Shown one piece after another: positions 23,822 to 37,192 of a stretch of DNA of 64,000 nt. Below the pieces are notes generated by a model. That model was given only the letters and a program-made list of their open reading frames with translations. It had not been told where the DNA came from and ran no database searches. Location of the stretch: positions 45,029-109,028 of the forward strand of contig JBIQIB010000001.1 of assembly GCA_044508265.1 (NCBI GenBank), in the 5' to 3' direction. This DNA comes from JAEZDP01 sp044508265 (GTDB taxonomy: Bacteria; Acidobacteriota; Vicinamibacteria; Vicinamibacterales; Vicinamibacteraceae). Numbering within the stretch: position 1 is the stretch's first letter; each line of letters begins with the position of its first letter. The translations under genes and the position numbers were made by a program.

Positions 23822-25786
23822 GTGAGTGAGAACCGTTCAGTCGTCGTACAGCAGCCCGTCGCGCGATGGCCGCCTGCGTGGCCATTGCCGGGGCACGTCG
23901 CGCTCGTTGTCGCCGTCGTCGTCACGTTGACGTCAGGTCTCGCGGCGCAGTCGCCGGACGACGAGGCCAAACCGGTGACCGTGGCATCCATCGACCTCGA
24001 AGGCGTCGAGGCCCTCGAGCCGTCCGAGGTGCTGGGAGTCATGGAGACGCGGCGTCCGTCCATCATTCCCTTCACCGCCGACCCTGTCTACGAGGTCACG
24101 ACGCTTCGGGAGGACGTCGCCCGCATCGAGGCGCTGTACTCCAGCCGCGGCTACCCGGACGCGACGGTGACGCGTGCCGTCGCCGACGTCGATCAGGAGG
24201 CACGCACCGTCGCCATCGTCGTCACCATCGACGAAGGACAGCCGCAGCGCGCGGGACGGGTGGCGTTCAGCGGCTTCGACGACATCCCGCAGGCAGAGCT
24301 CGACCGCGTCGTCGAGAACGTCGGCTATACGGTCGGGGCGCCTCTGCAGATCAACTGGGTCGAGCGCATTCGCGACGACAGCCGGCACCTGCTGCGTGAC
24401 CTCGGTCACGCGCGGGCGGCCGTCGAGGTGACCGAGGAGGACGCCGGCGATCGTGTCGTGGACCTCAGGTTCACGGCCGTTCCCGGGCCCGTGCTGCGGA
24501 TTGGCGACATCGAGGTCGCGGGGCTCACGTCGGTCAACGAGGCGGTGGTGCGCCGGCAGCTCGCCTTCGCGACGGGCGACCTCTACCGCCAGTCGCTCAT
24601 CGACGAGAGCGAACGGGCCCTGCGTGCCATGGATCTGTTCGACTTCGCGTACGTGGAGCCGCGCCGCGACGAAATTGCCGACGACAGCGTGCCGGTCCGC
24701 GTGACCGTCACCGAGGGGCGGCATCGCCGCGTGGACCTCAGCGTCGGGTACGGCACCGAGGAGCAGGCACGGGCGCAGGCGTCCTGGCGCAACGTCAACC
24801 TCGGCGGCGGCGCGCGCACGCTCGGCGTGGAGGGCCGCGCCTCCTCGCTCGAGTGGGGCGCGCGCGTCAGCGCGCTCGAGCCGTACGTGTTCTCGCGGCG
24901 GTTGTCCCTCGGCGCCACCGGGCACTGGTGGTACGAGAACGAGCCGGTCTACCAGATGCGCACGTACGGCGGACGCGCCACGCTCACGTGGCAGGACGAC
25001 ACGCGCGACGTGAGCCGGGGACGCGGCGTCCTGTCGTCTGTCGCGCTGACGTTCCTCAACGACTTCACCCGCTACTCGGTATCGGACTTCGCGCTCGAGG
25101 ACGCGGCATACCGCGCGCAGCTGATCACGCTCGGCCTCGATCCGGAGACGGGCGAGGGGGAGGGCACGCTGGTCGGGCTGCGGCTGCAGCTGCAGCGCAG
25201 CTCCGTACTCAACCCCCTCGACGCGCAGCAGGGCCAGGCCTTCACGTTTGCGGTGGAGCGTGCCGGAGGCGGGCTGCCCGGCGACTTCACCTATACCGAA
25301 CTCGTCGGCGACGTCCGCGCCTACCGTACCCTCCCGGCGGGGATCGTGCTGGCGGCGCGCGCCCGCGGCGCCACGATCGACGCGGGCAGCGATCAGGCAG
25401 TGCCGTTCTTCAAGCGGTACTTCCTCGGTGGCTCGACGAGCCTGCGCGGCTGGGGGCGCTACGACGTCAGTCCGCTGACCGAGTCGGGTCTGCCGATCGG
25501 AGGGCTCGCCCTCTTCGAGTCGTCAGTCGAGGCTCGTGTTCCGGTGACGTCCAGCCTGTCGCTCGTCGGCTTCGTGGATGCCGGCGACGTGTGGCGGACC
25601 CGCAGCGACGTCGACTTCGGCACGCTGCGCGTCAACGTGGGCCCGGGCCTGCGCTATGCCACCCCCATCGGGCCGGTGCGCCTCGACTTCGGCTACCAGC
25701 TGACGCCGATCGACGGCCTGGTGGTGCGAGGCAAGCCCGAGTCGCGCCGCTGGCGCGTGCACTTCTCGATCGGACAGGCCTTCTGA
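23822..25786 (+). CDS. tamA: TamA/BamA-family outer-membrane assembly protein
   Basis: 654 residues from a GTG. A hydrophobic signal (about 22-40) is followed by three POTRA-like modules ('VTVASIDLEGVEALEPSEVLGVMETR', 'RAGRVAFSGFDDIPQAELDRVVENVGYTVGAPLQ', 'LRIGDIEVAGLTSVNEAVVRRQLAFATGDLYRQSLIDESERALRAMDLF'). A 16-strand beta-barrel follows from about residue 300, with the barrel signature 'VPFFKRYFLGGSTSLRGWGRYDVSPL' and a terminal aromatic Phe (IGQAF). Three POTRA modules and this length fit TamA better than BamA, which has five. It probably inserts outer-membrane proteins together with TamB. The tamB start follows after one base, so the two form an operon. Confidence 0.9.
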   Translation: MSENRSVVVQQPVARWPPAWPLPGHVALVVAVVVTLTSGLAAQSPDDEAKPVTVASIDLEGVEALEPSEVLGVMETRRPSIIPFTADPVYEVTTLREDVARIEALYSSRGYPDATVTRAVADVDQEARTVAIVVTIDEGQPQRAGRVAFSGFDDIPQAELDRVVENVGYTVGAPLQINWVERIRDDSRHLLRDLGHARAAVEVTEEDAGDRVVDLRFTAVPGPVLRIGDIEVAGLTSVNEAVVRRQLAFATGDLYRQSLIDESERALRAMDLFDFAYVEPRRDEIADDSVPVRVTVTEGRHRRVDLSVGYGTEEQARAQASWRNVNLGGGARTLGVEGRASSLEWGARVSALEPYVFSRRLSLGATGHWWYENEPVYQMRTYGGRATLTWQDDTRDVSRGRGVLSSVALTFLNDFTRYSVSDFALEDAAYRAQLITLGLDPETGEGEGTLVGLRLQLQRSSVLNPLDAQQGQAFTFAVERAGGGLPGDFTYTELVGDVRAYRTLPAGIVLAARARGATIDAGSDQAVPFFKRYFLGGSTSLRGWGRYDVSPLTESGLPIGGLALFESSVEARVPVTSSLSLVGFVDAGDVWRTRSDVDFGTLRVNVGPGLRYATPIGPVRLDFGYQLTPIDGLVVRGKPESRRWRVHFSIGQAF

Positions 25787-25787
25787 C

Positions 25788-28700
25788 ATGCGCGGGATCA
25801 GGACGACGCTTCGTGCCCTCGGCATCCTCACGGCGGTCTTCGTCTGCCTGCTGGTCGTGGCCGTCCTCGTCTCGCAGACGGCCTGGTTCCGCGACTGGCT
25901 GCGGCGGTACGCGATGCGCGAGGCGGCACAGTTCGTCAACGGGCAGCTCGTCATCGGGCGTGTCGAAGGCGGTCTGTGGGGCGGTGTGCAGTTGCACGAC
26001 GTCCGGATCGCACGTGACGGCGAAACCGTCGTCGGCCTCGACCTGCTGGAGCTCGAGTACAGCCTCATCGACTTCGTCCGCGACGGCGTCGTCGTCAGGC
26101 GCATCGAGCTCGTGGCGCCGGTGGTGCACCTGCGGCGGGAGGGCGAGACGTGGAACGTCGCGACGCTGCTCGTGCCGCAGCCGCCGTCGGATCCGGATGC
26201 GCCGCGCACGACGTTCCGCGTTGACGCGCTCGTCCTGCGCGACGGCGTCGTCACGGTGGACGACCCCACCTGCCCGCCAGCCACGCCCGGCTGCCTTCCG
26301 GCTCGAGTCGAGGGCCTCGGCGTCGAAGGCGGCGCCGCGTCGTCGCCGGAGGCGCTCGAGGTGCGCATCGACAGCGCCTCGCTGCGGACGTCCGAGCCGG
26401 CCCTCGCCGTACGGCAGTTGACGTCGAGCCTTCGCATGACCGATGAGGACGTCGAGGTCTCCGGCTTCGAGCTGCGCACCGTGGCCAGCGTGCTCCATGG
26501 CAACGCGTCAGTCAGCGATTACGATGCGACGCCGGTCGTGGACGCGTCGTTCTCGGCGGAGCCGCTCGCGATGACGGAAGTGGCGCGGTTCGTGCCGCAG
26601 GTCGGTCCCACGGTGCTGACGCCGACCATCCGGCTTTCGGCACGCGGCCCGCTCGACACACTGCGGGTGCGGCTCGACACGACGAGCGACGCCGGCGAGC
26701 TCACGGCCGACGTCGTCGCCGATGCCACGGCGCCGGCGTATGGCGCCGACGGCACCGCGTCGGTGCGGAACCTCGACCTCGCGCCCTGGCTTGGCGATCC
26801 CGCGCAGCAGACGCGGCTGACCGCGACGGCCACGCTCGACGTGACCGGCAGCGACCTGGCATCGCTGGCCGGGACGATTGCCGTGGAGGCCACCGACATC
26901 GAAGCGCAGGGCCATGCGGTCGAGCGGCTCGACGCACGGGCGCGCATAGCCGACGGCGTCGCCGACGTCGATGCCGCCGCGCGTGCCTACGGGGCAGACC
27001 TGACGTCTGTCGGGACCGTGCGCCTGCCGCAGGCGAACGATGCGGACGTGGCTGTCGATCTGGCCGGCGACCTCCGAGGCCTGGACGTGAGCCGGCTGCC
27101 CGCGTCGCTCGGTACGCCTCCACTCCCGACGGACGTGTCGCTGGCGTACCGCGTCAGCGGAACACCGTCACGGCTCGACGCGTCGGCGACGTTCGCGCCG
27201 TCAACGGTCGACACCATGACCATCGCGGCCGGTTCGACGGCGCAGGTGCAGGTGCGCGGCGAGTCCATCGGCTACGACCTCCAGGCCCAGGTCCGTGACC
27301 TCGACGTGCAGCGCCTCGGCAGGGTGCTGGACNNNNNNNNNNNNNNNNNNNNNNNNNNNNNNNNNNNNNNNNNNNNNNNNNNNNNNNNNNNNNNNNNNNN
27401 NNNNNNNNNNNNNNNNNNNNNNNNNNNNNNNNGTGTTCACGGGCCGCGACGACCTCGCCGGGCGCGTGTCTGGTCAGGTTGACGTGGTGGTGTCGTCGTT
27501 GGACCTGACGGGGGAGTTCGATCCCGAGAGGCTCGACGCACGAGCCGAGCTCACCCTCGCTCCGTCCGAGGTGGGCGGCGTGACGATCGACGAGGCACGG
27601 CTGTCGGCGACGATGGCCGGCGGGGTGGGCGAGCTGCGTACGCTGCGCGTCGTATCGCCCGTCATCGAGCTCGACGCGAGCGGGCCCGTGGCGATTGCCG
27701 AGCACGGCACGTCGCGCCTCACGTACGACGTTCGCGTGAAAGACGTCGGCGCCGTGGCCGACCTCGCAGGGGTCGCGGGCATGGCGGGTACCGCACAGGT
27801 GCAGGGCGTGGCTCAGGGGCCTCCCTCGCTGCTCGTGACGGACGGCTCGCTGTCGGCCGACGGCATCGTGTACGCCGGCAGCGGCAGCGTCGAGCACATC
27901 GACGGCAACTACGAGGTGACGCTGCCCGATCGCGACACCACACGGCTTGCCGCGAAGCTCGATGTCGAAGCGACGGGCGTGGACGCGAGCGGCACGCGGC
28001 TCGATTCGGTGAACGTCGACGGGACGTACGCGGAACGGGCGGCCGCCTTCGACCTCGACGTCACCCGCGAAGACCTCGACGCCGGGCTCTCCGGACGTGC
28101 CGAGCTCCTCGAGGAGGCACAGGTCGTGACGCTGCACCGGCTGGAGGCGCGGGCGCCACGGATGGCGTGGGCGCTCATGCCGGACGCCGTCGCCCGAATC
28201 CGTCACGAGGCAGGGCGTGTGGACGTCGAGAATCTTCGACTCGCTGACGGCGCGCAGCAGCTCGAAGTCAACGGTGCTGTACAGCTGCCGTCCGACGACG
28301 CGGCGTTCTCGGCCGACGACCTGCGGGTGCGTGCCTCGGCACTCGACCTCGCCCCGATCGGGGAACACGTCGCGCCGGAGCAGCAGCTCGCCGGGCGGCT
28401 CGACCTCGACGTGCAGATGTCGGGGACCGTGGAGTCGGGAACCGGTACGGGGCACGTCGCGTTGAGCCAGGGCAGCGTCCGCGGATTCGCCTTCGACGCG
28501 CTCAGGGCCGACGCCGACGTCGCGGGCGGAGCCGCCCGGATCGACGCCACGCTCGACCAGGCGCCCGGATCCGCGCTGACCGTGACGGGTCGGGTGCCCG
28601 TCGCCCCGCTCACCCGTGCGCCGGCAGCGGACGCACCGGCCGCCTCGGAAGAGCTCGACCTCACCATTGGCGGTCCGGGCGTCGAGCTCGCGGTGCTCGA

Positions 28701-30168
28701 GGGCGTGACCGACCAGGTCGACGAAGTACGCGGACGCCTCGTCGTCAACGCGCACGTGGGAGGCTCGCTGGAGCAACCGGTCGTGGACGGGACCCTCGGC
28801 ATTCGTGACGGCGCGTTCCGTGTGCCGCGTGTGAATGCGGCGTACGAAGGCCTCCAGGCGGACGTGCAGCTCTCGCAGGACGCTGTGCGGATCCAGCAGC
28901 TCGCCCTGCACGACGCGCAGGGCAACGCGCTGGCGGTGTCGGGCGAACTCGCGCTCGCCGGCACGGCCGTCGAGGGCGTGCAGATGCAGGCCACCGCGTC
29001 GGAGTTCCGGTTGCTCGACAACGAGCTCGGCGACGTTCGGCTGACGGCGGATCTCGCCGTCTCCGGCACCGCGACCGCACCCGTCGTGCGCGGCGAGCTG
29101 GCGCTCCCCTCCTCGCTCATCGACGTCGATCGCCTGTTGCTGGCGCTCGCGGACGAGGCAGGCGACGTGCCGCCGAGTGACGAGGACTACGTCTATACAC
29201 CCGTCGCGGAGGTGCCGCGCGCGGCCGAGGCGTCGGTCGAGCCTGCGCCCGAGATCGATCTCGACGAGGCGGACCAGCCCGACAGAACTGACGTCGCCGA
29301 CGAGCCTCAGGATCCGCCGGAGGGGGACCCCGTGGCCGTCGTTGCCGACGATGATGCCGCGCCCGCCCAGCCGAGCCTGCTCGAGGCCGCGACGATCGAC
29401 GTCAGGTTCGTCGTGCCTGACGACCTCGTCATCCGCGGTGACGACGTGCGCGTAGGCGACGGGCCTTCGCTCGGCGGCCTCAACATCACGGTGGGTGCCG
29501 ATCTGAAAGCCACCTCGGCGCCGGGTGAGCCGCTCGTACTCACGGGCGAGATCACGACCGTCCGCGGCTACTACGACTTCCAGGGACGCCGGTTCACCGT
29601 CGTGCGTGACGGCACCGTGCAGTTCGACGGCTCGGACCTCACCGATCCGTCACTCGACATTGCGGCGACGCGTGACATCTCCGGCGTCGAGGCCCGCATC
29701 GCCGTGCTCGGCACCGCGCAGCAGCCCAGGCTGGAACTGTCGAGCACCCCCAGCCTCGATGAAGCCGACATCCTCGCGCTCATCGTGTTCAACAGGCCGC
29801 TCGACGACCTCGGCAGCGGTGAACAGGTGTCGCTCGCCCAGCGGGCGGGCGAACTGGTGGGGGGACGGCTGACCGGCGGTCTGGCGACGACCCTTCGTGA
29901 CGCCATCGGCGTGGACCAGTTCGAGATCGACGCCTTCGCGGCCTCCGGGCCCAACGTGACGCTCGGCAACCGGCTCGGCGAGCGCATCTACGTGCGCATC
30001 CGCCAGCAGCTCGGCGGACAGGACGTGAGCCAGATCCTGCTCGAGTACGAACTGCTCCAGAACCTCCGTCTGCAGACGTCGATGACGCAGGGCGGCCGCA
30101 CCAACAGGTCGCCAGGGCAGCGCGTCGAGCGCAACGGCATCGACCTGCTCTACTTCTTCTACTACTGA
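25788..30168 (+). CDS. tamB: TamB translocation/assembly module protein (interrupted by gap)
   Basis: An N-terminal membrane anchor (about 8-30) is followed by AsmA-like 'FVNGQLVIGRVEGGLWGGVQLHDVRIARDGETVVGLDLLELEYSLIDFV'. A very long beta-strand-rich middle ends in the DUF490/TamB domain: 'LVLTGEITTVRGYYDFQGRRFTVVRDGTVQFDGSDLTDPSLDIAATRDISGVEARIAVLGTAQQPRLELSSTPSLDEADILALIVFNRPL', closing with '...GIDLLYFFYY'. 515 codons lie left of the 100-N gap and 911 right of it. The two parts are one frame only if the true gap is a multiple of three. An acidic, proline-rich insert sits near 29200-29370. TamB spans the periplasm and works with TamA, encoded 1 bp upstream, or as a lipid-transfer bridge. 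Confidence 0.9.
27333..27432. other. Assembly gap (100 N) inside tamB
   Basis: The flanks are not duplicated here, so some tamB sequence is probably missing. The filler of 100 shifts the frame by one, and the real gap must be a multiple of three for the gene to be intact. Confidence 0.9.
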
Positions 30169-30337
30169 CACCCCGCTGTTCACCCCGCCGAAACAGCGTC
30201 GTCACGCGTCCGTCTCGCCCGCTCGCTAGAGTCGGCTGCGGTCGCCGGGCGCGGCTGTTCACCGCCCCGCGTGTTTTCGCTTTCCTTGCGGCTCGTCCTG
30301 CTGCAATCCTGCTGTCCTCCAACGGAGGGAGGACTCC

Positions 30338-33604
<3,267 letters not shown>

Positions 33605-33612
33605 GGTGGACG

Positions 33613-33636
33613 GGGACGGCCCGCACGGGCCGTCCC
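33613..33636. terminator. GC hairpin between convergent genes
   Basis: GGGACGGCCCG (33613-33623) and CGGGCCGTCCC (33626-33636) form a perfect 11-bp inverted repeat, 8 bp after the receptor stop and 7 bp before the stop of the LarA-like gene. It shares the GGGACGGC / GCCGTCCC motif with the hairpin at 12886-12908. Likely a two-way terminator without a T tract. Confidence 0.55.
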
Positions 33637-33643
33637 TCCGCCG

Positions 33644-34942
33644 TTACTCCACGGCCGCCCAGGCGGGCGGCGACTCGAGCCGGTAGAGCATCTCGCCGGC
33701 CTTCCGCACCAGCAGCACGCCTTCGTCCTCGCGGTTCGCGTACGACTCCACGTCGATGGACGCCGGATCGCGGTACCCGAGGTTGATCCGCCGGCACACG
33801 TCCTCGGGGATGCCGCTGGCCACCGTCACCTGGATGCGGCAGCGTTCGACGCCATCGACGTACGTGCCGATGCCGCGCACGTGCGTGGAGTGCGCCAGCA
33901 CGCCCCAGGGATACCGGCTGAAGCGATCCCACTGCGCACGGAAGTAGTCGCGGCAGTGATACCCGATCTCGAGCAGCGTCCTGCCGTGCGTCACCGACAC
34001 TTCGCTGATGTGCGGGGCGTAGATGATCAGCTCGCCGCCGTCGGCCACGACGGGCTCGAGCTTGTACATGCCCTTGCCGCCCGTCCACAGGTCTGCGTAC
34101 ATCGTCGGCAGGCACGACAGGACGGTGTGGAACGGACGCGGCTTGGTGACGATGTGGGTGCGCCGCGAGAGCTCGCTGGCGCGGTCCCACGCGGCTTCGG
34201 GACTGCCGCCGAAGATGCCCGCCAGAGATCCGTCGGGACGCACGACGAGGCAGAGGCACGTCTTCGGAACGCTGACCATCGCCCCCGCCGCGTCCACGAT
34301 CTTCCTGACCGGCGTCCACTTGCTGCCGATGATCATCGGGTTGGTGACGACGGCCCCGAGCCAGTGGAAGAAGTTGAGGATGCCGGGGCCGCTGATGCCC
34401 GGGAACAGGTACTTGTTCCCGCCCGAGAACCCGACGACTTCGTGCGGGAACACCGGCCCGATGATCACGAGCTCGTCGTAGTCGAAGACGCGCCGGTTCA
34501 CCTCGACCGGCACGTCCATCGCGAACAGGCCGTCGGTGAGCGCGTGCACCTGCGCCTTGTCGATGACGCCGATCGCGGTCAGCGCGGCCGGGTTGTCCCA
34601 CTCGTGGTTGATGAACGCGACGTCACGATAGCGACCACGGCGCTCGTCGAGCGTCATCTCGAGCCGACGGCAGATCGCCGCTTCGTCCATGGGCTGGTGC
34701 GTGCCCAGCGCGATCATCACGTCGAGTCGCGAGGCCGCCCCGCCGATCCGATCGAACAGCTGCTTGAAGACCACACCCACAGGGGCCGACCGCGTGCCGT
34801 CCGGGACGATGACCAGGACGCGGCGCCCGCGATAGCGGTCGACGGGACAGCTCGCCGCCACGACCTCGGCGACGGCTTCGGTCGCGAGCGGCTCGGCGCC
34901 AGTGGCCTCGGCGGATGCTGGATCAGAGGGCGCGACGTTCAT
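33644..34942 (-). CDS. Lactate racemase LarA-family protein (DUF2088)
   Basis: 432 residues. The residues known to bind the nickel pincer cofactor and act in Lactobacillus LarA are at matching spacing: 'VPDGTRSAP' (Asp48, Arg51), 'ALGTHQPM' (His82), 'GPVFPHEVVGFSGGNKYLFPG' (His167, Lys177) and 'ILNFFHWLGAVVTNPMIIG' (His193). The 10- and 16-residue steps between His167, Lys177 and His193 equal those of the characterised enzyme. It may therefore racemise or epimerise a 2-hydroxy acid, and the family has several different substrates. The cofactor-making genes larB, larC and larE are not in the window. Cytoplasmic. It diverges from nothing nearby; the upstream secreted hypothetical gene is on the same strand 61 bp away. 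Confidence 0.88.
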   Translation of the reverse strand: MNVAPSDPASAEATGAEPLATEAVAEVVAASCPVDRYRGRRVLVIVPDGTRSAPVGVVFKQLFDRIGGAASRLDVMIALGTHQPMDEAAICRRLEMTLDERRGRYRDVAFINHEWDNPAALTAIGVIDKAQVHALTDGLFAMDVPVEVNRRVFDYDELVIIGPVFPHEVVGFSGGNKYLFPGISGPGILNFFHWLGAVVTNPMIIGSKWTPVRKIVDAAGAMVSVPKTCLCLVVRPDGSLAGIFGGSPEAAWDRASELSRRTHIVTKPRPFHTVLSCLPTMYADLWTGGKGMYKLEPVVADGGELIIYAPHISEVSVTHGRTLLEIGYHCRDYFRAQWDRFSRYPWGVLAHSTHVRGIGTYVDGVERCRIQVTVASGIPEDVCRRINLGYRDPASIDVESYANREDEGVLLVRKAGEMLYRLESPPAWAAVE

Positions 34943-35003
34943 GGCTGGGTGCGCGGTCCGCGGCGCGAACCTCGACGTCCATCATAGGCCGAACGGCCAC
35001 GCG

Positions 35004-35642
35004 TCACTGGCCCTGCGGCTGCGAGACCTTGCGCAGCGCCTTCAGCATCGCGCGGAAGCCGTCCACGGCACCCCTCCACGCTGCCTTGTCCTCCGACTCG
35101 GCGGCCCCCGTCAGCGACACGGTGTAGAGGTGCGACGGGCCTTCGAACACGAGGAGGATGACGTCCGACCGCCCATCACCCGTTATCGCACGGCCGTCGA
35201 AGCCGAACATCGTGGCATGGCCGAAGCCGTCGAGTCCGCTGATGGGGACCTCCGCGTTGCGCCACTTCGGCTGCGCGACGGCGATGTTCATCGACGTGAG
35301 CCTCGCGAGCGCGCCGCGCGCCGCGTCTACCTGCGCGCCGCGGTCGCCGTCAGGTGTCGTCCGCGGAATGGCGACGAACGTGATGACGCCGGAGGCACCG
35401 TCGTCCGGCGCCTGGCGCGTCGCGATGCACCCGGTCTGACCGGGCGGCAGCGCATCGGCGGAGCGGAGCGTCCACGTGCCCTCCTCGGGCCCGCCCCAGG
35501 CGCCCTCGGGCGGCAGCGCCAGATCGCCGGCCACACAGCGGACCTCCGTCGCTGCGGTGGCATCCGGCGGCTGGCCGACCGCGGCCGAGGCGCACGCGAG
35601 GCCCGCCGCCACCGCGGCGGCCATCACTCGTCTTCGGGGCAC
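35004..35642 (-). CDS. Secreted protein of unknown function
   Basis: 212 residues if the GTG at 35642 is used, which gives a positively charged leader PRRRVMAAAVAAGLACASAAVG; an ATG at 35624 is the alternative. The mature part is 'EVRCVAGDLALPPEGAWGGPEEGTWTLRSADALPPGQTGCIATRQAPDDGASGVITFVAIPRTT' and 'SDVILLVFEGPSHLYTVSLTGAAESEDKAAWRGAVDGFRAMLKALRKVSQPQG'. Two cysteines about 40 residues apart may form a disulfide. I recognise no family. The start overlaps the end of the membrane protein gene upstream, so the pair is probably co-translated. Confidence 0.7.
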   Translation of the reverse strand: MPRRRVMAAAVAAGLACASAAVGQPPDATAATEVRCVAGDLALPPEGAWGGPEEGTWTLRSADALPPGQTGCIATRQAPDDGASGVITFVAIPRTTPDGDRGAQVDAARGALARLTSMNIAVAQPKWRNAEVPISGLDGFGHATMFGFDGRAITGDGRSDVILLVFEGPSHLYTVSLTGAAESEDKAAWRGAVDGFRAMLKALRKVSQPQGQ

Positions 35643-37192
35643 ATGGCATCCTGACCGACAGGGGCAGTGCGACGCAACCTGATGGCGGCCGGCGCGGCAT
35701 GCGCGGCGACGGCCGTCAGCAGCGCGGCGACGACCAGCATGTAGTAGTTCAGGAACGCCTTCTTGCCGAATGCGGTCACGAAGAGGCAGGTCAGCCCGAG
35801 CGCCGCTGCGAAGCCGGCAGGCGAGCGCGGCGCACGCCACCAGGCGAGGCAGGCGGCCACAAGGCCCGCGCCGAGCGACACGAACACCGCCCCGTGCTTG
35901 TCGAGCGGCCAGCCATGCGCCACCAGCAGCCGGGCGAAGCTGAGCGAGTCGAGACGGAACGGCTCGCGCAGCTGCAGGACGACGGCGGAGCGATAGAAGG
36001 CCTCCACGTCCATCAGCGCGAACGGCACCGTCACGGCCAGGCCCGTGAGGGCGGCACCGGCGTACAGGCGCACCACGTCACGCGACGTCCCGCCGCCGAG
36101 CAGCCAGGGAGCGAAGGGCAGCGCAAGCACCATGTGCTGTTTCGAGGCCACGAGCAGTCCGAGCGGCAGCCACGCGAGGTCGGGCCGCCATCGAGCCGTC
36201 GCCACGGTCGCGGCGATGAGGACGATGGGGAACGGCTCGGTCCAGCCCTGCTCGATGTGAAACGGCAGCCTCGGCGCGAGCAGCAGCGTGCCCGCGCACA
36301 GCAGCCCGATCCCGTCACGGCGCAGGAGCACCAGCAGCGCGGCGGTGAGCGTGAGCGCGAACACCTCGCTGTAGCGCAGATCGCCGAAGAGCAGATGACC
36401 GGGCCAGGCGAGCAGCAGGCTGAGCGGCGGGTAAGGAAAGCCGAACAGGACGCGGCCGTCCTTGCGCATCTCCGGCTGGTAGAAGCCCTCGTCAGGGCCG
36501 TACATGTCGGCAAACGTCACGGCATACGGGCTGTCGCCGCTCGCGAGCGCGTCGAACGCCTCGACGTGGACGGGGATGACGTCGATGTGCGGGTTGGGGG
36601 AGTGCGCGATCGTCCACGTGCCGATCCACAGGCCGCCAGCCACGAGCACGCCTGCGGCCGTCAGCCGGCGCCAGCCGCGCGGCACGACGCTGCCGGCCAC
36701 CGCCGCACACGTCATCGCCGCGACGGCGGCGAGGAACGTCGGATGCGCCCAGGGCCTCGGGTCGGCCATGTAGCGCGCGAGCGGGCTCGTCACCAGGGCC
36801 AGCGCGCTCGCCAGCACGCCGAGGCCGAGGACGCTCGCGAGCGCCGCGCCCCGTGCGTCGGCCGTCGATGTGCGGCCGGCGGCCCACGGCCACGGCACGC
36901 CCGCAACGCCCAGCACGCTCAGCACGAGCGTCGCGCCGAGTCCGGTGAGCGCGCCCGCGTGATAGAAGCCGTCGGAGATGTGAAGGGTCAGGCTGAGCGA
37001 GACGGCTGACAGTGCCAGCCACGTCGGCGACAGGGAGCGCACGCGGAAGCGTGGCAAGAGCGAGGCTGGTGACGCAAGCTCTGCCGTGCGTTCCGGGGCT
37101 GAGCTGTCCTCCCCGGCGCGGCGATGCGACGATGAACCGCAGTGGTCGTGTCGATTCGGCGCTGGCCGAAGCGACCATTCGTCAGTAACCAT
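35624..37192 (-). CDS. Polytopic membrane protein, glycosyltransferase-87-like
   Basis: About 522 residues with some ten transmembrane segments. A large periplasmic loop after the third or fourth segment carries 'NPHIDVIPVHVEAFDALASGDSPYAVTFADMYGPDEGFYQPEMRKDGRVLFGFPYPPLSLLLAWPGHLLFGDLRYSEV'. The Asp-rich 'HIDV...DSPY' and 'FPYPPLSLLLAWP' pattern is typical of lipid-linked, GT-C-type mannosyltransferases (DUF2029/GT87). It probably adds a sugar from a polyprenyl donor in the periplasm. The start is unsure: the ATG at 37192 overlaps the kinase start on the opposite strand by two bases, and a GTG at 37042 lies just ahead of the first membrane segment. Confidence 0.75.
   Translation of the reverse strand: MVTDEWSLRPAPNRHDHCGSSSHRRAGEDSSAPERTAELASPASLLPRFRVRSLSPTWLALSAVSLSLTLHISDGFYHAGALTGLGATLVLSVLGVAGVPWPWAAGRTSTADARGAALASVLGLGVLASALALVTSPLARYMADPRPWAHPTFLAAVAAMTCAAVAGSVVPRGWRRLTAAGVLVAGGLWIGTWTIAHSPNPHIDVIPVHVEAFDALASGDSPYAVTFADMYGPDEGFYQPEMRKDGRVLFGFPYPPLSLLLAWPGHLLFGDLRYSEVFALTLTAALLVLLRRDGIGLLCAGTLLLAPRLPFHIEQGWTEPFPIVLIAATVATARWRPDLAWLPLGLLVASKQHMVLALPFAPWLLGGGTSRDVVRLYAGAALTGLAVTVPFALMDVEAFYRSAVVLQLREPFRLDSLSFARLLVAHGWPLDKHGAVFVSLGAGLVAACLAWWRAPRSPAGFAAALGLTCLFVTAFGKKAFLNYYMLVVAALLTAVAAHAAPAAIRLRRTAPVGQDAMCPEDE

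Noticed and set aside
23932..23942. Another copy of the repeat (GTCAGGTCTCG)
   Set aside because: Only about 10 bases match, inside the tamA signal peptide, without the GGGG start or a 29-bp partner; probably chance.
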